Positions 35,710 through 43,602 of a stretch of DNA of 64,000 bases are shown piece by piece (the first letter of the stretch is position 1; the number at the start of each line of letters is the position of its first letter). Both the position numbers and the translations under genes were made by a program. The notes under the pieces were generated by a model. It was not told the origin of the DNA. It searched no databases and worked only from the letters and a program-made list of their open reading frames with translations. Source of the DNA: Poseidonocella sp. HB161398 (GTDB lineage: Bacteria; Pseudomonadota; Alphaproteobacteria; Rhodobacterales; Rhodobacteraceae); assembly GCF_005870025.1 (NCBI RefSeq), contig NZ_VATA01000021.1, positions 53,161-117,160 of the forward strand. Reading direction: 5' to 3'.

Positions 35710-35735
35710 GGCGGGGGCGCTCCGCCGTCCCCGCC
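35710..35735 (+). terminator. terminator-like hairpin after eutD/doeA
   Basis: GGCGGGG at 35710-35716 pairs with CCCCGCC at 35729-35735 around a 12-nt loop, 7 nt after the doeA stop. No T-tract. The following 35736-35923 stretch holds no supported gene. Confidence 0.45.
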
Positions 35736-36136
35736 CGCCAGCGGCACCAGCGGGATCCGGCGCAGCCCCGGATTGGAGGGCCGGCCGCCATGGACCGGGC
35801 TGCCCGGGAAAAAGAAGCTGGCCGGGCAGGTCTGCGGCGCGGTCCCGCCGGCCAGGCGGAAGCTCAGGATCACCGGCAGCGTGTCCCCGGGCCCCGCGGA
35901 ATAGCCGCAATTTGCCGTAGCTGGGCGTTGTTGCAGAACTCAGTCTGCAAAGGAGTCACATCGTGAAACCATGCGGTTAGACGAGGTGCATGAGCAAGCC
36001 TGCACCTGCCCGCGACCGCGCGACGAACTGGTCCAGCTACACGGCTTCGCTTCGCGAGCGCGGGTCGCTATTGATCTGGCTGGACAAGGAGATGACCTGG
36101 CTCGCGCGGCATGACGGCCGCCCCGCATTGTTCTCG

Positions 36137-36186
36137 GAATGAGGAGGATCAGCAGACGGTCCGGGGGACCGTCTGCCCGACGAATG
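36137..36186. repeat. palindromic insert 1 in IS5 transposase (type A)
   Basis: GAATG occurs at 36137-36141 and again at 36182-36186, a period of 45 bp. Between them an 11-bp stem GCAGACGGTCC / GGACCGTCTGC (36152-36162 with 36166-36176) has a 3-nt loop. The ends (GAATGAGGAGGA and CCCGACGAATG) resemble those of insert 3. Confidence 0.65.
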
Positions 36187-36383
36187 CGATCCAGTTCTGT
36201 CTGACCATGAAGGTCCTGTTCAAGCTGCCGCCCCGGCAGGCGACCGGGATGGCTGCCAGCCTGCTGAAGTTGGCGGGCCTGGACTGGGCGGTGCCGGACG
36301 ACACGACCCTGTGCCGTCGGCAGAAGACGCTCGCCGTCCAGATCCCGTATCGGCGCGCCGATGGCCCCCTGAACCTGCTGGTC

Positions 36384-36423
36384 CCCTCTCGGGCATTGCT
36401 GCGCAATGCCCTGCCGGGCAGCG
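36384..36423. repeat. palindromic insert 2 in IS5 transposase (type B)
   Basis: Forty bases that begin CCCTCTCGGG and end CTGCCGGGCAGCG interrupt the transposase codons between NLLV and DSTG. The centre is a 9-bp stem GGGCATTGC / GCAATGCCC (36391-36399 with 36403-36411) with loop TGC. It closely resembles insert 4. Confidence 0.7.
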
Positions 36424-36449
36424 GACAGCACCGGCATCAAGTTTCTCGC

Positions 36450-36500
36450 TGAATGAAGAGGACCGTAGCGCCAGTGGCGCCGCGAAAGCCCGATGAATGA
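36450..36500. repeat. palindromic insert 3 in IS5 transposase (type A)
   Basis: TGAATGA occurs at 36450-36456 and 36494-36500, a period of 44 bp. The inside has GCGCCAGTGGCGC (36468-36480). Its flanks (GAATGAAGAGGACC and CCCGATGAATGA) match those of insert 1 with few changes. Confidence 0.65.
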
Positions 36501-36686
36501 GTGGCTGGCGCGCAAGCACGGTGTTCAGGGCCGTCGTCAATGGCGCAAGGTGCATCTGGCCATGGATGCCGCCACGTCTGGCATCCGCGCCGTGGAATTC
36601 ACTCCCGGCAGCGATGGTGACAGTCCTATCTTGCCGGAACTGCTCAACCAGATCCCCGAGGGCAAAGAGATCGGCACCGTGACCGC

Positions 36687-36727
36687 CCCTCTCGGCAGAT
36701 TGCTGCGCAATCGCCTGCCGGGCAGCG
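36687..36727. repeat. palindromic insert 4 in IS5 transposase (type B)
   Basis: Forty-one bases starting CCCTCTCGGCAG and ending CTGCCGGGCAGCG split the conserved VTADGA-like region of the transposase. The centre GATTGCTGCGCAATC forms a 6-bp stem with the same TGC loop as insert 2. Confidence 0.7.
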
Positions 36728-37132
36728 GATGGGGCGCATGACACGCGCCGTTGCCACGCCGCCCTCATCGACCGTCAGGCCACGCCGATCATCCCTATCC
36801 GCAAAAGCGGTCGGCCGTGGAAAGGGAACTGCCCTGCGGCAATCACCCGAAACGAAACCCTTCGCGCCACCCGGCACTATGGCAGGGCGTTCTGGACGCG
36901 ATGGACCGGATACCATGTCCGAAGCCGGATCGAGGCGAAAATGCGGTGCCTCAAGGCCTTCGGCGAGCGCATCGCCGCAAGAAATCCGGACCGGCAAACC
37001 GCCGAAATCCAGATCCGCATCGCCCTCGTCAACCGGTTCAATGCGCTCGGCACCGCTGAGATCGTCAGCGTGGCATGACGTCGACGGGGAAAGGCGCTAT
37101 CATGCCTCAGGAGCAAGTTGCGCAACAACGCC

Positions 37133-37519
37133 TGTCGAAGTGCCCCATGCCGGTCGGGCCTTTCCCGGCTGCCCCGCCAGACGAATAGACGATGTGGGCC
37201 ACGCCAGCAGCATAGGCGCTGTCGGTGACGGCAATGCCCTGCGCGACCTCTTCCTCGTCCGAGACCAGCCCGGAGGGAGAGCTCGTCTGGACACTGAAGA
37301 CGCCGTTGACGCCTACCATTGCGCAGTCGATCGAGGTGCGGTCGGACAGGTCGCCCACAGCGAGGGTCACGCCCTCCGCTTCCAGCTGCCGGGCGCTGTC
37401 CGACAGGCGATGCGGACGAAGGCGCGCACGGTCCGGCCCCTGGCCAGCAGCGCGCGCGCAACGGCGCCGCCCTGTTGGCCGGTTGCGCCGAAGACGAGGA
37501 ATTCGGGAGTGGATGACAT
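37133..37519 (-). pseudogene. NmrA-like NAD(P)-binding protein, truncated by IS5
   Basis: The 5' part of a gene divergent to the HxlR regulator. MSSTPEFLVFGATGQQGGAV is a typical Rossmann opening, followed by ALLARGRTVRAFVR. A frameshift near 37410 then changes frame to ARQLEAEGVTLAVGDLSDRTS and VFSVQTSSPSG, AAGVAHIVYSS, all of NmrA/quinone-reductase type. The frame runs into the IS5 right end at 37132, so the C-terminal half is lost. It is a non-functional remnant of an HxlR-controlled reductase gene. Confidence 0.75.
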
Positions 37520-37657
37520 GCTGGTTCCTATTGGTAACTGTTGCAGGTCACCATGTGGAACCTTTAGAAATGGCGCACAAGACGGCACATTTCTGATCCT
37601 CGGGCACAGGAAGATAACCATCGGGCGCCCCGGTTTCAGTCCAGAAAGGAGACCCCG

Positions 37658-38065
37658 ATGCCCCGTGAAATCAACGGTCGACCCATCATCGAAAACTCTG
37701 ACGGGCCGGTTCTGACGCCCTGCGCTCCGGGCAGCGTCCTTGCGCGCCTTGGCGACAAGTGGACGATCCTCGTCATTTCGCTTCTGGCTCTGTCGCCGGA
37801 CCGGCCGATGCGCTTCAGCGCCCTGCGCCGGGGGATCCCGGACATCTCGCAGCGGATGTTGACCCTGACCCTGCGCAATCTCGAACGTGACGGGCTGGTC
37901 GCGCGCCACTATTACCCGGAGCTGCCTCCGCGCGTGGAATATGAGCTGACCGACCGCGGACGGTCGATGCTGGGTCCGCTGGCCGGTTTCACCGACTGGA
38001 TCCGGGGTACCTGGCAGGACATCGAGGCGTCACGGAAGGCATTCGACGCAGGGGAAAAGGGCTGA
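37658..38065 (+). CDS. HxlR family transcriptional regulator
   Basis: A 135-residue winged-helix regulator. The HxlR features are CAPGSVLARLGDKWTILVIS (conserved Cys and GxKW region, residues 22-41), MRFSALRRGIPDISQRMLT and LERDGLVARHYYPELPPRVE, then YELTDRGRSM. It is divergent to the broken NmrA-like gene, a usual partner whose product responds to redox-active compounds. With its target truncated, its role is uncertain. AAAGGAG precedes the ATG. Confidence 0.87.
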   Translation: MPREINGRPIIENSDGPVLTPCAPGSVLARLGDKWTILVISLLALSPDRPMRFSALRRGIPDISQRMLTLTLRNLERDGLVARHYYPELPPRVEYELTDRGRSMLGPLAGFTDWIRGTWQDIEASRKAFDAGEKG

Positions 38066-38128
38066 GTGTTTCAGCAGGCCGCACCCCAAACTGGCATCGC
38101 GCCGGGCTAGGTGTCTGCAATGGGCTGA

Positions 38129-39710
38129 TGCTGTTGAAAAGGTCCGTCGAAATCACCGATTTTGACGCCTGATAGCGTTGAACGGCGTCTTCTCGTTCGA
38201 GCGATCGCCCGTCTCTCCGCCTCAAGGCGGTGATAGGGCCGTTCAGCTCATGCTGCGGCCTCCTGCATCGCGCACCGGGGCCGTAGCTTTGCGAGTTTTC
38301 GAAGGTTCTGGGCGATGGCGGCGAGGAGGAATTCATCCTTGGCGCCGTTGGGGCCGCGCAGTCGCAGCCGGGTCAGCCCGAGGATGCGCTTCAGATGCGC
38401 GAAGAGCATCTCCACCTTCTTCCGCTTGTCGCGTGACACCTTGCAGGTCTTGGTCCTACGACATTCGCGGGCAAACTCGCGCGCCTCTTCGTGCGGTTCA
38501 CGGGTGACGTAGGGCGCATCGGCTTTCGGGCAGCGGATCTCCTTGGAGGGGCACGCCTGGCAGGTTGCCTTCAGGGCGCGATACTTCTTGCTGCCTCCGG
38601 TGTCCCGCGTCCTGTTCGGATCAGAATAGTTGCGTCTGAACTGTTTGAGAGCATGGCCTTCAGGGCAGATATACTGGTCACTCTTCTCATCCCATTCGAA
38701 GTCCGGTCGAGAGAACGTGCCGTCGGTCCGCTCCGACTTGTCGATCACGGGGATGAAGGGAATGATGCTGCGCTTCTCGACCAGCCATCCCAGGTTCTCG
38801 GCATTGCCTTAGGCCGTGTCGGCGGCCAGCCAATCCGGCCGGATCCCGAACCGCTTCTCCGTCCTGTCGAGCATGGTGCGCGAGGCCCCGACTTCGGCCT
38901 GGCGGATCGCTCTTGTCGCCTCGACATCATGATCACAGAGCTCTTGGTGTCGATCAGGTAGTTGGTGGCATAGGCAAAATAAGGACGGTTTTCCTCGGCG
39001 CGGGTCCATTGTGCCGCTGGATCGGACTTGGCGGCGAACTTCGGCTGGACCGGCGATGCCGCTCCGAAAGCGGCGTCATCCCGTGTCTCAAGATATTCCC
39101 GCGCCGCCCTGTTCCCGGTTTCCCGCGCGGCCTCAGGGCTCCGGTCTTCCGCCGCAATGGACCGGACCTTGTTGGCGTCGGCGGAGATCAGGCTGGCATC
39201 GACGGCAAAGCCCTCTCCGGAAACCATGTCCTCCTTAAGGCAGCGCTCCACAGTGGCCTCGAACACCTGTCGCAGCAGGTTGCTTTCCCGGAACTTGCCA
39301 TGGCGATAGCGGGAAGATGTCGAGTGATCAGGGACTTTGCCTTCCAAACCCAATCGGCAAAACCAGCGGTATGCCAGGTTCAGATGAACCTCGTCGCACA
39401 AGCGACGCTCCGACCGGATACCCATGACATAGCTGATCACCAGCATCCGAATGATCAGTTCGGGGTCGATGGAGGGGCGACCAAGGTGGCTGTAGTAAGG
39501 TCGCAGCGCTTCCCGCAGGCTGTCACCGTCAAGGAACAGATCGATCTCTCGCAGCATGTGATTGGCCGGGACATGACGGTCCAGATTGAACTCATAAAAC
39601 AGCTGCGGTGGAACATCCTGCCGACCCATCATCCCGAAATCCTCCCATCCCCTCATAGTTGAGTGAATCGAAAGACTTGCCGCGCCGCGACAAAGACCTT
39701 TTCAACAGCA
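38129..39710 (-). mobile_element. IS1182-family insertion sequence
   Basis: TGCTGTTGAAAAGGTC at 38129-38144 and its exact complement at 39695-39710 are the terminal inverted repeats of a 1582-bp element with one transposase gene on the minus strand. No target duplication is clear. A relic of the same family lies at 13172-13285. Confidence 0.82.
38248..39656 (-). pseudogene. IS1182-family transposase with frameshift and stop
   Basis: The N-terminal frame (FYEFNLDRHVPANHMLREID, SYVMGIRSERRLCDEVHLNL, the FAVDASLISADANKV catalytic Asp region) runs to TKSSVIM. There a one-base deletion at about 38924-38930 shifts to DVEATRAIRQAEVGA. A TAA at 38809-38811 then replaces a Tyr codon in ADTA-YGNAENLGWL. 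The rest (DKSERTDGTFSRPDF, CPACPSKEIRCP-like Cys region, VEMLFAHLKRILGLTRLRLR) is intact to TGA at 38248. Two lesions make the element unable to move on its own. Confidence 0.82.
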
Positions 39711-39888
39711 ACGGCGCGGAACGGACCTTCGCCGCACGCTGCCTGAACGGCAGCTTCGGGCGTTGACGAGCGCCGCGCGGCCCGTGAGAAGCAAACCTTT
39801 CTGACGAGAGAGGCAATCTCGGCGCCGAGCCGAGCTTCCGCATTTCTGTCTTGAAACGATATTTCCCCGCAGGAGAGGCGGGACTTTG

Positions 39889-40328
39889 TTACTCTTGCCA
39901 CCGAGGAACTGCCGCCCGTCGAGGCCCGGGCGTCACCTTGGCCAGATCGCCCGCGCAATCGGCGTCGTGGGCCACGGCGCGGAAGCCCCGGACCCGATCC
40001 ACCCCAGGTCGAGAGCGGCGGCGCGGTGAAATCCGTAGTGCCGTCGCGGGAGAGGCGGAAGGCGTCGGGCCGCTGGTCCTTGCCCAGCGTCTGGTCGAAG
40101 ATCCCGCCGCTCTCGCTTTCCTCCTGCGATCCGGCCAGATCCGACGAGGCGCCGAGCCTGCGGCGGAAGATGCGGATGAAGGCGCCGCCTTCGGCCTCTG
40201 CCTCGACGGAACGGCGCTGCAGATGAAGAGGCGCCGCGCAGGCCGTCGACGCCCGGCAGCGGTTCCGCGGCAAGCGCGGCCGGGCACGGGCAGGCGGCAA
40301 GGACGAAGGGGAGCTTTCCCGGGATCAT
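39889..40328 (-). pseudogene. possible degenerate secreted-protein gene
   Basis: I do not recognise a family. On the minus strand, MIPGKLPFVLAACPCPAALAA looks like a signal peptide, and two other frames then give coherent, low-Arg sequence (EAEAEGGAFIRIFRRRLGAS, FDQTLGKDQRPDAFRLSRDG, later RGFRAVAHDADCAGDLAKV). This pattern suggests one small exported protein broken by at least two frameshifts. The 39711-39888 flank shows nothing. The call is weak. Confidence 0.3.
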
Positions 40329-40390
40329 CGCGCATCCCCTCGGCTTGCGTGCCGGGGACGGGCGGTCAATGATTTTCCGCAGCGTCAGGC

Positions 40391-40420
40391 GCCTTGCCCG
40401 CGCAGGTCGGCGGGCAGGGC
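40391..40420 (-). terminator. hairpin downstream of the GST gene
   Basis: GCC and TGCCCGC in 40391-40401 pair with GCGGGCA and GGC in 40410-40420, with one mismatch and an 8-nt loop, 12 nt past the minus-strand stop at 40432. Confidence 0.5.
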
Positions 40421-40431
40421 GGCGCGGCGTC

Positions 40432-41088
40432 TCAGAACTCGACTTCGAGCTCGACCATCTCGTCGGGCTCGGCCACCGCGGCGGCCTCCCATTCCTTCAT
40501 CGGCGCCCAGTCGAAGATCGTGTCGCAATAGGCCTGCAGCTTCGGCTCCAGCTCGACCGCATAGGTGCGGAAGCGGGTGCAGACCGGGGCGAACATCGCG
40601 TCGGCGATGGTCGGCGTCTTGCCGAAGAGGAACGGGCCGCCATAGGCGTCGAGGCACTCCGTCCAGATCTCCTTGACATGGACGATGTCGGGACGGGCGC
40701 CGGAGAAGACCTTGAACTTGGCATGGCGCGCCTTGATGTTCATCGGCAGCGCCGAGCGCAGGTTGAAGAAGCCCGAATGCATCTCGCCCGAGATCGCCCG
40801 GCAATGCGCCCGCGCCTTGCGGTCGGCCGGCAGCATGCCGCGGTCGGGATAGGTGTCGTGCAGGTAGTTAGCGATCGCCAGCGTGTCCCAGACCTCGACG
40901 CCCTCGTGCGACAGCCGCGGCACGCGGACGGTCGGCGACAGCAGGAGCAGCTCCTGCCGGGTGTCGGGATCGTCGATCGAGACCGGCTTCTCTTCGAACT
41001 CGATTCCCGCCAGCTTGCACAGGAGCCAGCCGCGCAGCGACCAGGACGAGTAATTCTTGGAAGAAATAGTCAGGGTTGCCGTTGCCAT
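40432..41088 (-). CDS. glutathione S-transferase family protein
   Basis: A 218-residue protein with the GST fold. The thioredoxin-like N-terminal domain has SSKNYSSWSLRGWLL, with a Ser as the likely glutathione-activating residue, and the cis-Pro region RVPRLSHEGVEVWDTLAIANYL, where WDTLAIANYL replaces the usual E-S-x-A-I motif. The helical C-terminal domain contains FLFGKTPTIADAMFAPVCTR, the N-capping-box region. It is transcribed away from phaZ. The substrate is unknown. Confidence 0.87.
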   Translation of the reverse strand: MATATLTISSKNYSSWSLRGWLLCKLAGIEFEEKPVSIDDPDTRQELLLLSPTVRVPRLSHEGVEVWDTLAIANYLHDTYPDRGMLPADRKARAHCRAISGEMHSGFFNLRSALPMNIKARHAKFKVFSGARPDIVHVKEIWTECLDAYGGPFLFGKTPTIADAMFAPVCTRFRTYAVELEPKLQAYCDTIFDWAPMKEWEAAAVAEPDEMVELEVEF

Positions 41089-41201
41089 GGTCGGGACTCC
41101 CGGGTTTCATGCCGCACTGCAATAATTCTGTCGCAGCGCAGCGAAACATGCACTAACTTTTTTTGGGTAAACATGCTGCGACAAGGCAGGGAGCAGGCAA
41201 G
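41089..41201. promoter_or_regulatory. divergent promoter region, GST / phaZ
   Basis: A 113-bp, relatively A/T-rich gap. TGTCGCAG (41129-41136) and its complement CTGCGACA (41176-41183) flank TTTTTTTGGG. CTGC/GCAG-rich sites are known for the PHB regulator PhaR in Paracoccus, so these could be PhaR-type sites; binding is inference. Confidence 0.4.
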
Positions 41202-42413
41202 ATGCTGTACATGGGCTACCAGTTCCACGACGACGTGATTGCGCCTGTGCGCATGATGGCGCGGCACATGCGGCTGTCGGGCACGCCCTGGGGCCATTTG
41301 ATGAACGGCTCGGCTTCCTATTTCGACGCGGCGATGGAGATGGTCTCGCGCTTCCATCTTTCGCACAAGCGGCCCGAATTCGGCATCCACAAGGTCCGCG
41401 TCGGCAACCGCGACGCCACCGTGACCGAGGAGGTCGCGCTGTCTCTGCCCTTCGGCGACCTGCTGCATTTCCGCAAGGACATCGAGACGCCCCAGCCCCC
41501 GGTCCTGGTGGTCGCGCCGCTCTCGGGCCATTTCGCGACGCTGCTGCGCGGCACGGTCGAGGTGCTGCTTCGCGACCATGACGTCTATATCACCGACTGG
41601 GCCAATGCCCGCGACGTGCCGCTCTCGGCGGGCAGCTTCGGGGTGGAGGACTATGTCGACTACCTCATCCGCTTCCTCGAGCATATCGGCCCCGGCTCGA
41701 ACATCCTGGCGGTCTGCCAGCCCTGCGTGCAGGCCCTGGCCGCGGTGGCGGTCATGTCGGAGGACGGCAACCCGGCGACGCCGGTCTCGATGACGCTGAT
41801 GGCCGGGCCGATCGACGTGCGCGAGAGCCCGACCATGGTCAACGACCTCGCCAACGAGAAGCCGATGGACTGGTTCGAGTCGAACGTGATCGCGCGGGTG
41901 CCCGCGCGCTATCCCGGCGGCGGGCGCAAGGTCTATCCCGGCTTCGTCCAGCTCACCGCCTTCATGGCGATGAACATGGAGCGCCACCAGGACCAGCACA
42001 AGAAGATGTTCAACCACCTGGCCAAGGGCGAATTCCGCGAGGCGCAGAAGATCAAGGACTTCTACGACGAGTATTTCGCGGTGCTCGACCTGACCGCGGA
42101 ATTCTACCTCGAGACGATCGAGCGGATCTTCCAGAAAGCGGAGCTCGCGACCGGCGAATTCACCTACAAGGGCCGCAAGGTGAAGCCCGCGGCGATCCGG
42201 CGGACGGCGCTGCTGACCGTCGAGGGCGGGCGGGACGACATCTGCGCGCTCGGCCAGACCACGGCCGCGCACGAGCTATGCTCTTCGCTGCGCCCGCATC
42301 TGAAGCGCCACCACCTGCAGGCCAATGTCGGCCATTACGGCGTCTTCAACGGCCGCCGCTGGGAGAACGAGATCTATCCGCAGGTCAAGAACCTGATCCT
42401 GGCGATGGAGTAG
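41202..42413 (+). CDS. phaZ: intracellular polyhydroxyalkanoate depolymerase
   Basis: A 403-residue enzyme that releases 3-hydroxybutyrate from intracellular PHB granules. The lipase-box-like ILAVCQPCVQA (about residue 170) carries the nucleophilic cysteine of this family, and HYGVFNGRRWENEIYP near the C terminus carries the catalytic His. MLYMGYQFHDDVIAPVRMMA at the start is typical. The ATG at 41202 is chosen for this N terminus, with AGGGAG and AGGCAAG upstream. The 3' end overlaps the convergent sulfotransferase-like gene by 29 bp. Other PHA genes are not in the window. Confidence 0.9.
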   Translation: MLYMGYQFHDDVIAPVRMMARHMRLSGTPWGHLMNGSASYFDAAMEMVSRFHLSHKRPEFGIHKVRVGNRDATVTEEVALSLPFGDLLHFRKDIETPQPPVLVVAPLSGHFATLLRGTVEVLLRDHDVYITDWANARDVPLSAGSFGVEDYVDYLIRFLEHIGPGSNILAVCQPCVQALAAVAVMSEDGNPATPVSMTLMAGPIDVRESPTMVNDLANEKPMDWFESNVIARVPARYPGGGRKVYPGFVQLTAFMAMNMERHQDQHKKMFNHLAKGEFREAQKIKDFYDEYFAVLDLTAEFYLETIERIFQKAELATGEFTYKGRKVKPAAIRRTALLTVEGGRDDICALGQTTAAHELCSSLRPHLKRHHLQANVGHYGVFNGRRWENEIYPQVKNLILAME

Positions 42414-43476
42414 GGGCCGCGGCCTTCGCTTCGCGCTTCTGCTGCTGGGCGTGCTGGCGGTCGTAGACATGCCAGAGATAGAGCCGGATCAGCTTCTCGG
42501 CCGGGGTGCCGAAGCTTCCCGCGATCCCGTGCCCTCCGAGCAGCCCGTCGAGCGGTGACAGGTCGATCCCCGAGAGGTCGTCCAGATGCGCCTCGAGCTT
42601 CCCGCGTCCGGCGGCGGGCCGGGGGGGCGGCGGGCCGAAGGACAGGCCGAACTGCGCCTCGGCATAGCCGAGCTCGCTTTCATCGGCCAGGCAGCGCAGC
42701 CATGGCCTGCCCAGCCCGGGCCCGGGATAGGCCTCCGAGACCTCCCGGACCAGCGCCTGCCTTGCCTGCATCAGCACCAGGTCCCCGGCCGAGAGCGGCA
42801 TCGCCTTGTTGAAATGGAAGATAAGCTTGAGCGCTGCCGCGCTGAGCCCCTCGTTCAGCGGGCTGCGCGCCATCCGCGCCGGGTCCAGCCCGTGCCGCAC
42901 GGCGAAATCCTCGACGATGTCGCGCTTGCGCAGCGCCCCGGGGGCGAATTTGCGGACGCTGAGCCGCGAGATTCGCGGATCGGTGCGGAATCCCTCCAGC
43001 CGCAGGCGGTACTGCGGGCTGCAGCTTTCGGGCAGGGTCTTCACCCCGCCCTTGATGCGCTGGCCGAGGGCCGAGCCGGCATAGGCCGCGGGCGCGCGCA
43101 GGTAGCAGACCACATGCAGCTTCGGCGCGCGGGCGGTCAGGAAGCCGGTCAGCGTTGCCTTCTCGCGGGCGTCCAGGACGCTGATATCCTCGCCCGAGAT
43201 CACCAGCCGCCGCCGGTCGCTCCGGGCGAGCTGGCCGTCGAGCATCTGCAGGTAGCCGCGGCGGCGTTCCTCGACCTGCGCCTGCGACAGCCCGTGGGCC
43301 CTCCAGAAATGATAGCGCTCCGGCGCCTCGCTGAAGGCGGTGTAGACCGGCACCGAATGGTTGGGGAATTCGAGATCGGCAGTGACGGTCTCGCCGTCGT
43401 CATAGCCGGCCAGCGCCGACTGCAGCGTCGTCGTCCCGGTCTTGTGCATGCCGACATGCAGCAGGACTTCTTCCAT
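42385..43476 (-). CDS. sulfotransferase-like P-loop protein
   Basis: A 363-residue protein. HVGMHKTGTTTLQSAL at residues 7-22 matches the 5'-PSB loop (PAPS phosphate-binding) of sulfotransferases, and RLVISGEDIS with VVCYLRAPAAYAGS (about residues 90-140) fits the 3'-phosphate site with its Arg and Ser. Such proteins are common in marine Rhodobacteraceae and may modify surface glycans, but no acceptor is known. The ribosome site is AAGGG. The gene lies downstream of pyc and ends against phaZ. Confidence 0.65.
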   Translation of the reverse strand: MEEVLLHVGMHKTGTTTLQSALAGYDDGETVTADLEFPNHSVPVYTAFSEAPERYHFWRAHGLSQAQVEERRRGYLQMLDGQLARSDRRRLVISGEDISVLDAREKATLTGFLTARAPKLHVVCYLRAPAAYAGSALGQRIKGGVKTLPESCSPQYRLRLEGFRTDPRISRLSVRKFAPGALRKRDIVEDFAVRHGLDPARMARSPLNEGLSAAALKLIFHFNKAMPLSAGDLVLMQARQALVREVSEAYPGPGLGRPWLRCLADESELGYAEAQFGLSFGPPPPRPAAGRGKLEAHLDDLSGIDLSPLDGLLGGHGIAGSFGTPAEKLIRLYLWHVYDRQHAQQQKREAKAAAPTPSPGSGS

Positions 43477-43573
43477 CGCGGGACCCTTCCTTGCCAGCGC
43501 GTCCGCCCATGCTATCCAGAGCGGGGCCGGGGAAGAAGCCGCAAAACGCCGCTCCTCCCGGGGCCGGGGGGCA

Positions 43574-43593
43574 GGGCGGCCCGGAGGCCGCCC
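43574..43593 (-). terminator. hairpin downstream of pyc
   Basis: GGGCGGCC at 43574-43581 pairs perfectly with GGCCGCCC at 43586-43593 around a 4-nt loop, 9 nt past the pyc stop at 43603. No T-tract. Confidence 0.5.
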
Positions 43594-43602
43594 CGCGGGG
43601 GA

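Larger units (their letters stand above)
35990..37078 (+). pseudogene. IS5-family transposase, interrupted by four short inserts
   Basis: The frame starts MSKPAPARDRATNWSSYTAS and, read through several frame changes, ends NRFNALGTAEIVSVA just before TGA at 37076-37078. Recognisable blocks are IQFCLTMKVLFKLP, TLCRRQKTLAVQIPYRRADG, LARKHGVQGRRQWRKVHLAM and SRIEAKMRCLKAFGERIAAR. These match the DDE transposase of IS5 elements common in Rhodobacteraceae. Breaks occur at 36137-36186, 36384-36423, 36450-36500 and 36687-36727, each with a palindrome. The protein cannot be made as one chain. Confidence 0.8.
35924..37132 (+). mobile_element. IS5-family insertion sequence (degenerate)
   Basis: Imperfect terminal inverted repeats GGCGTTGTTGCAGAACT (35924-35940) and the complement of AGTTGCGCAACAACGCC (37116-37132) enclose one transposase gene, for an element of about 1.2 kb. 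Four short inserts have enlarged it by about 170 bp. It has cut an NmrA-like gene at its right end. I see no target duplication. Confidence 0.75.

Noticed and set aside
35736..35923. Fragment of an unknown gene between doeA and the IS5 end
   Set aside because: A minus-strand frame reads LPVILSFRLAGGTAPQTC, which looks partly protein-like, but it is too short and unmatched to call.
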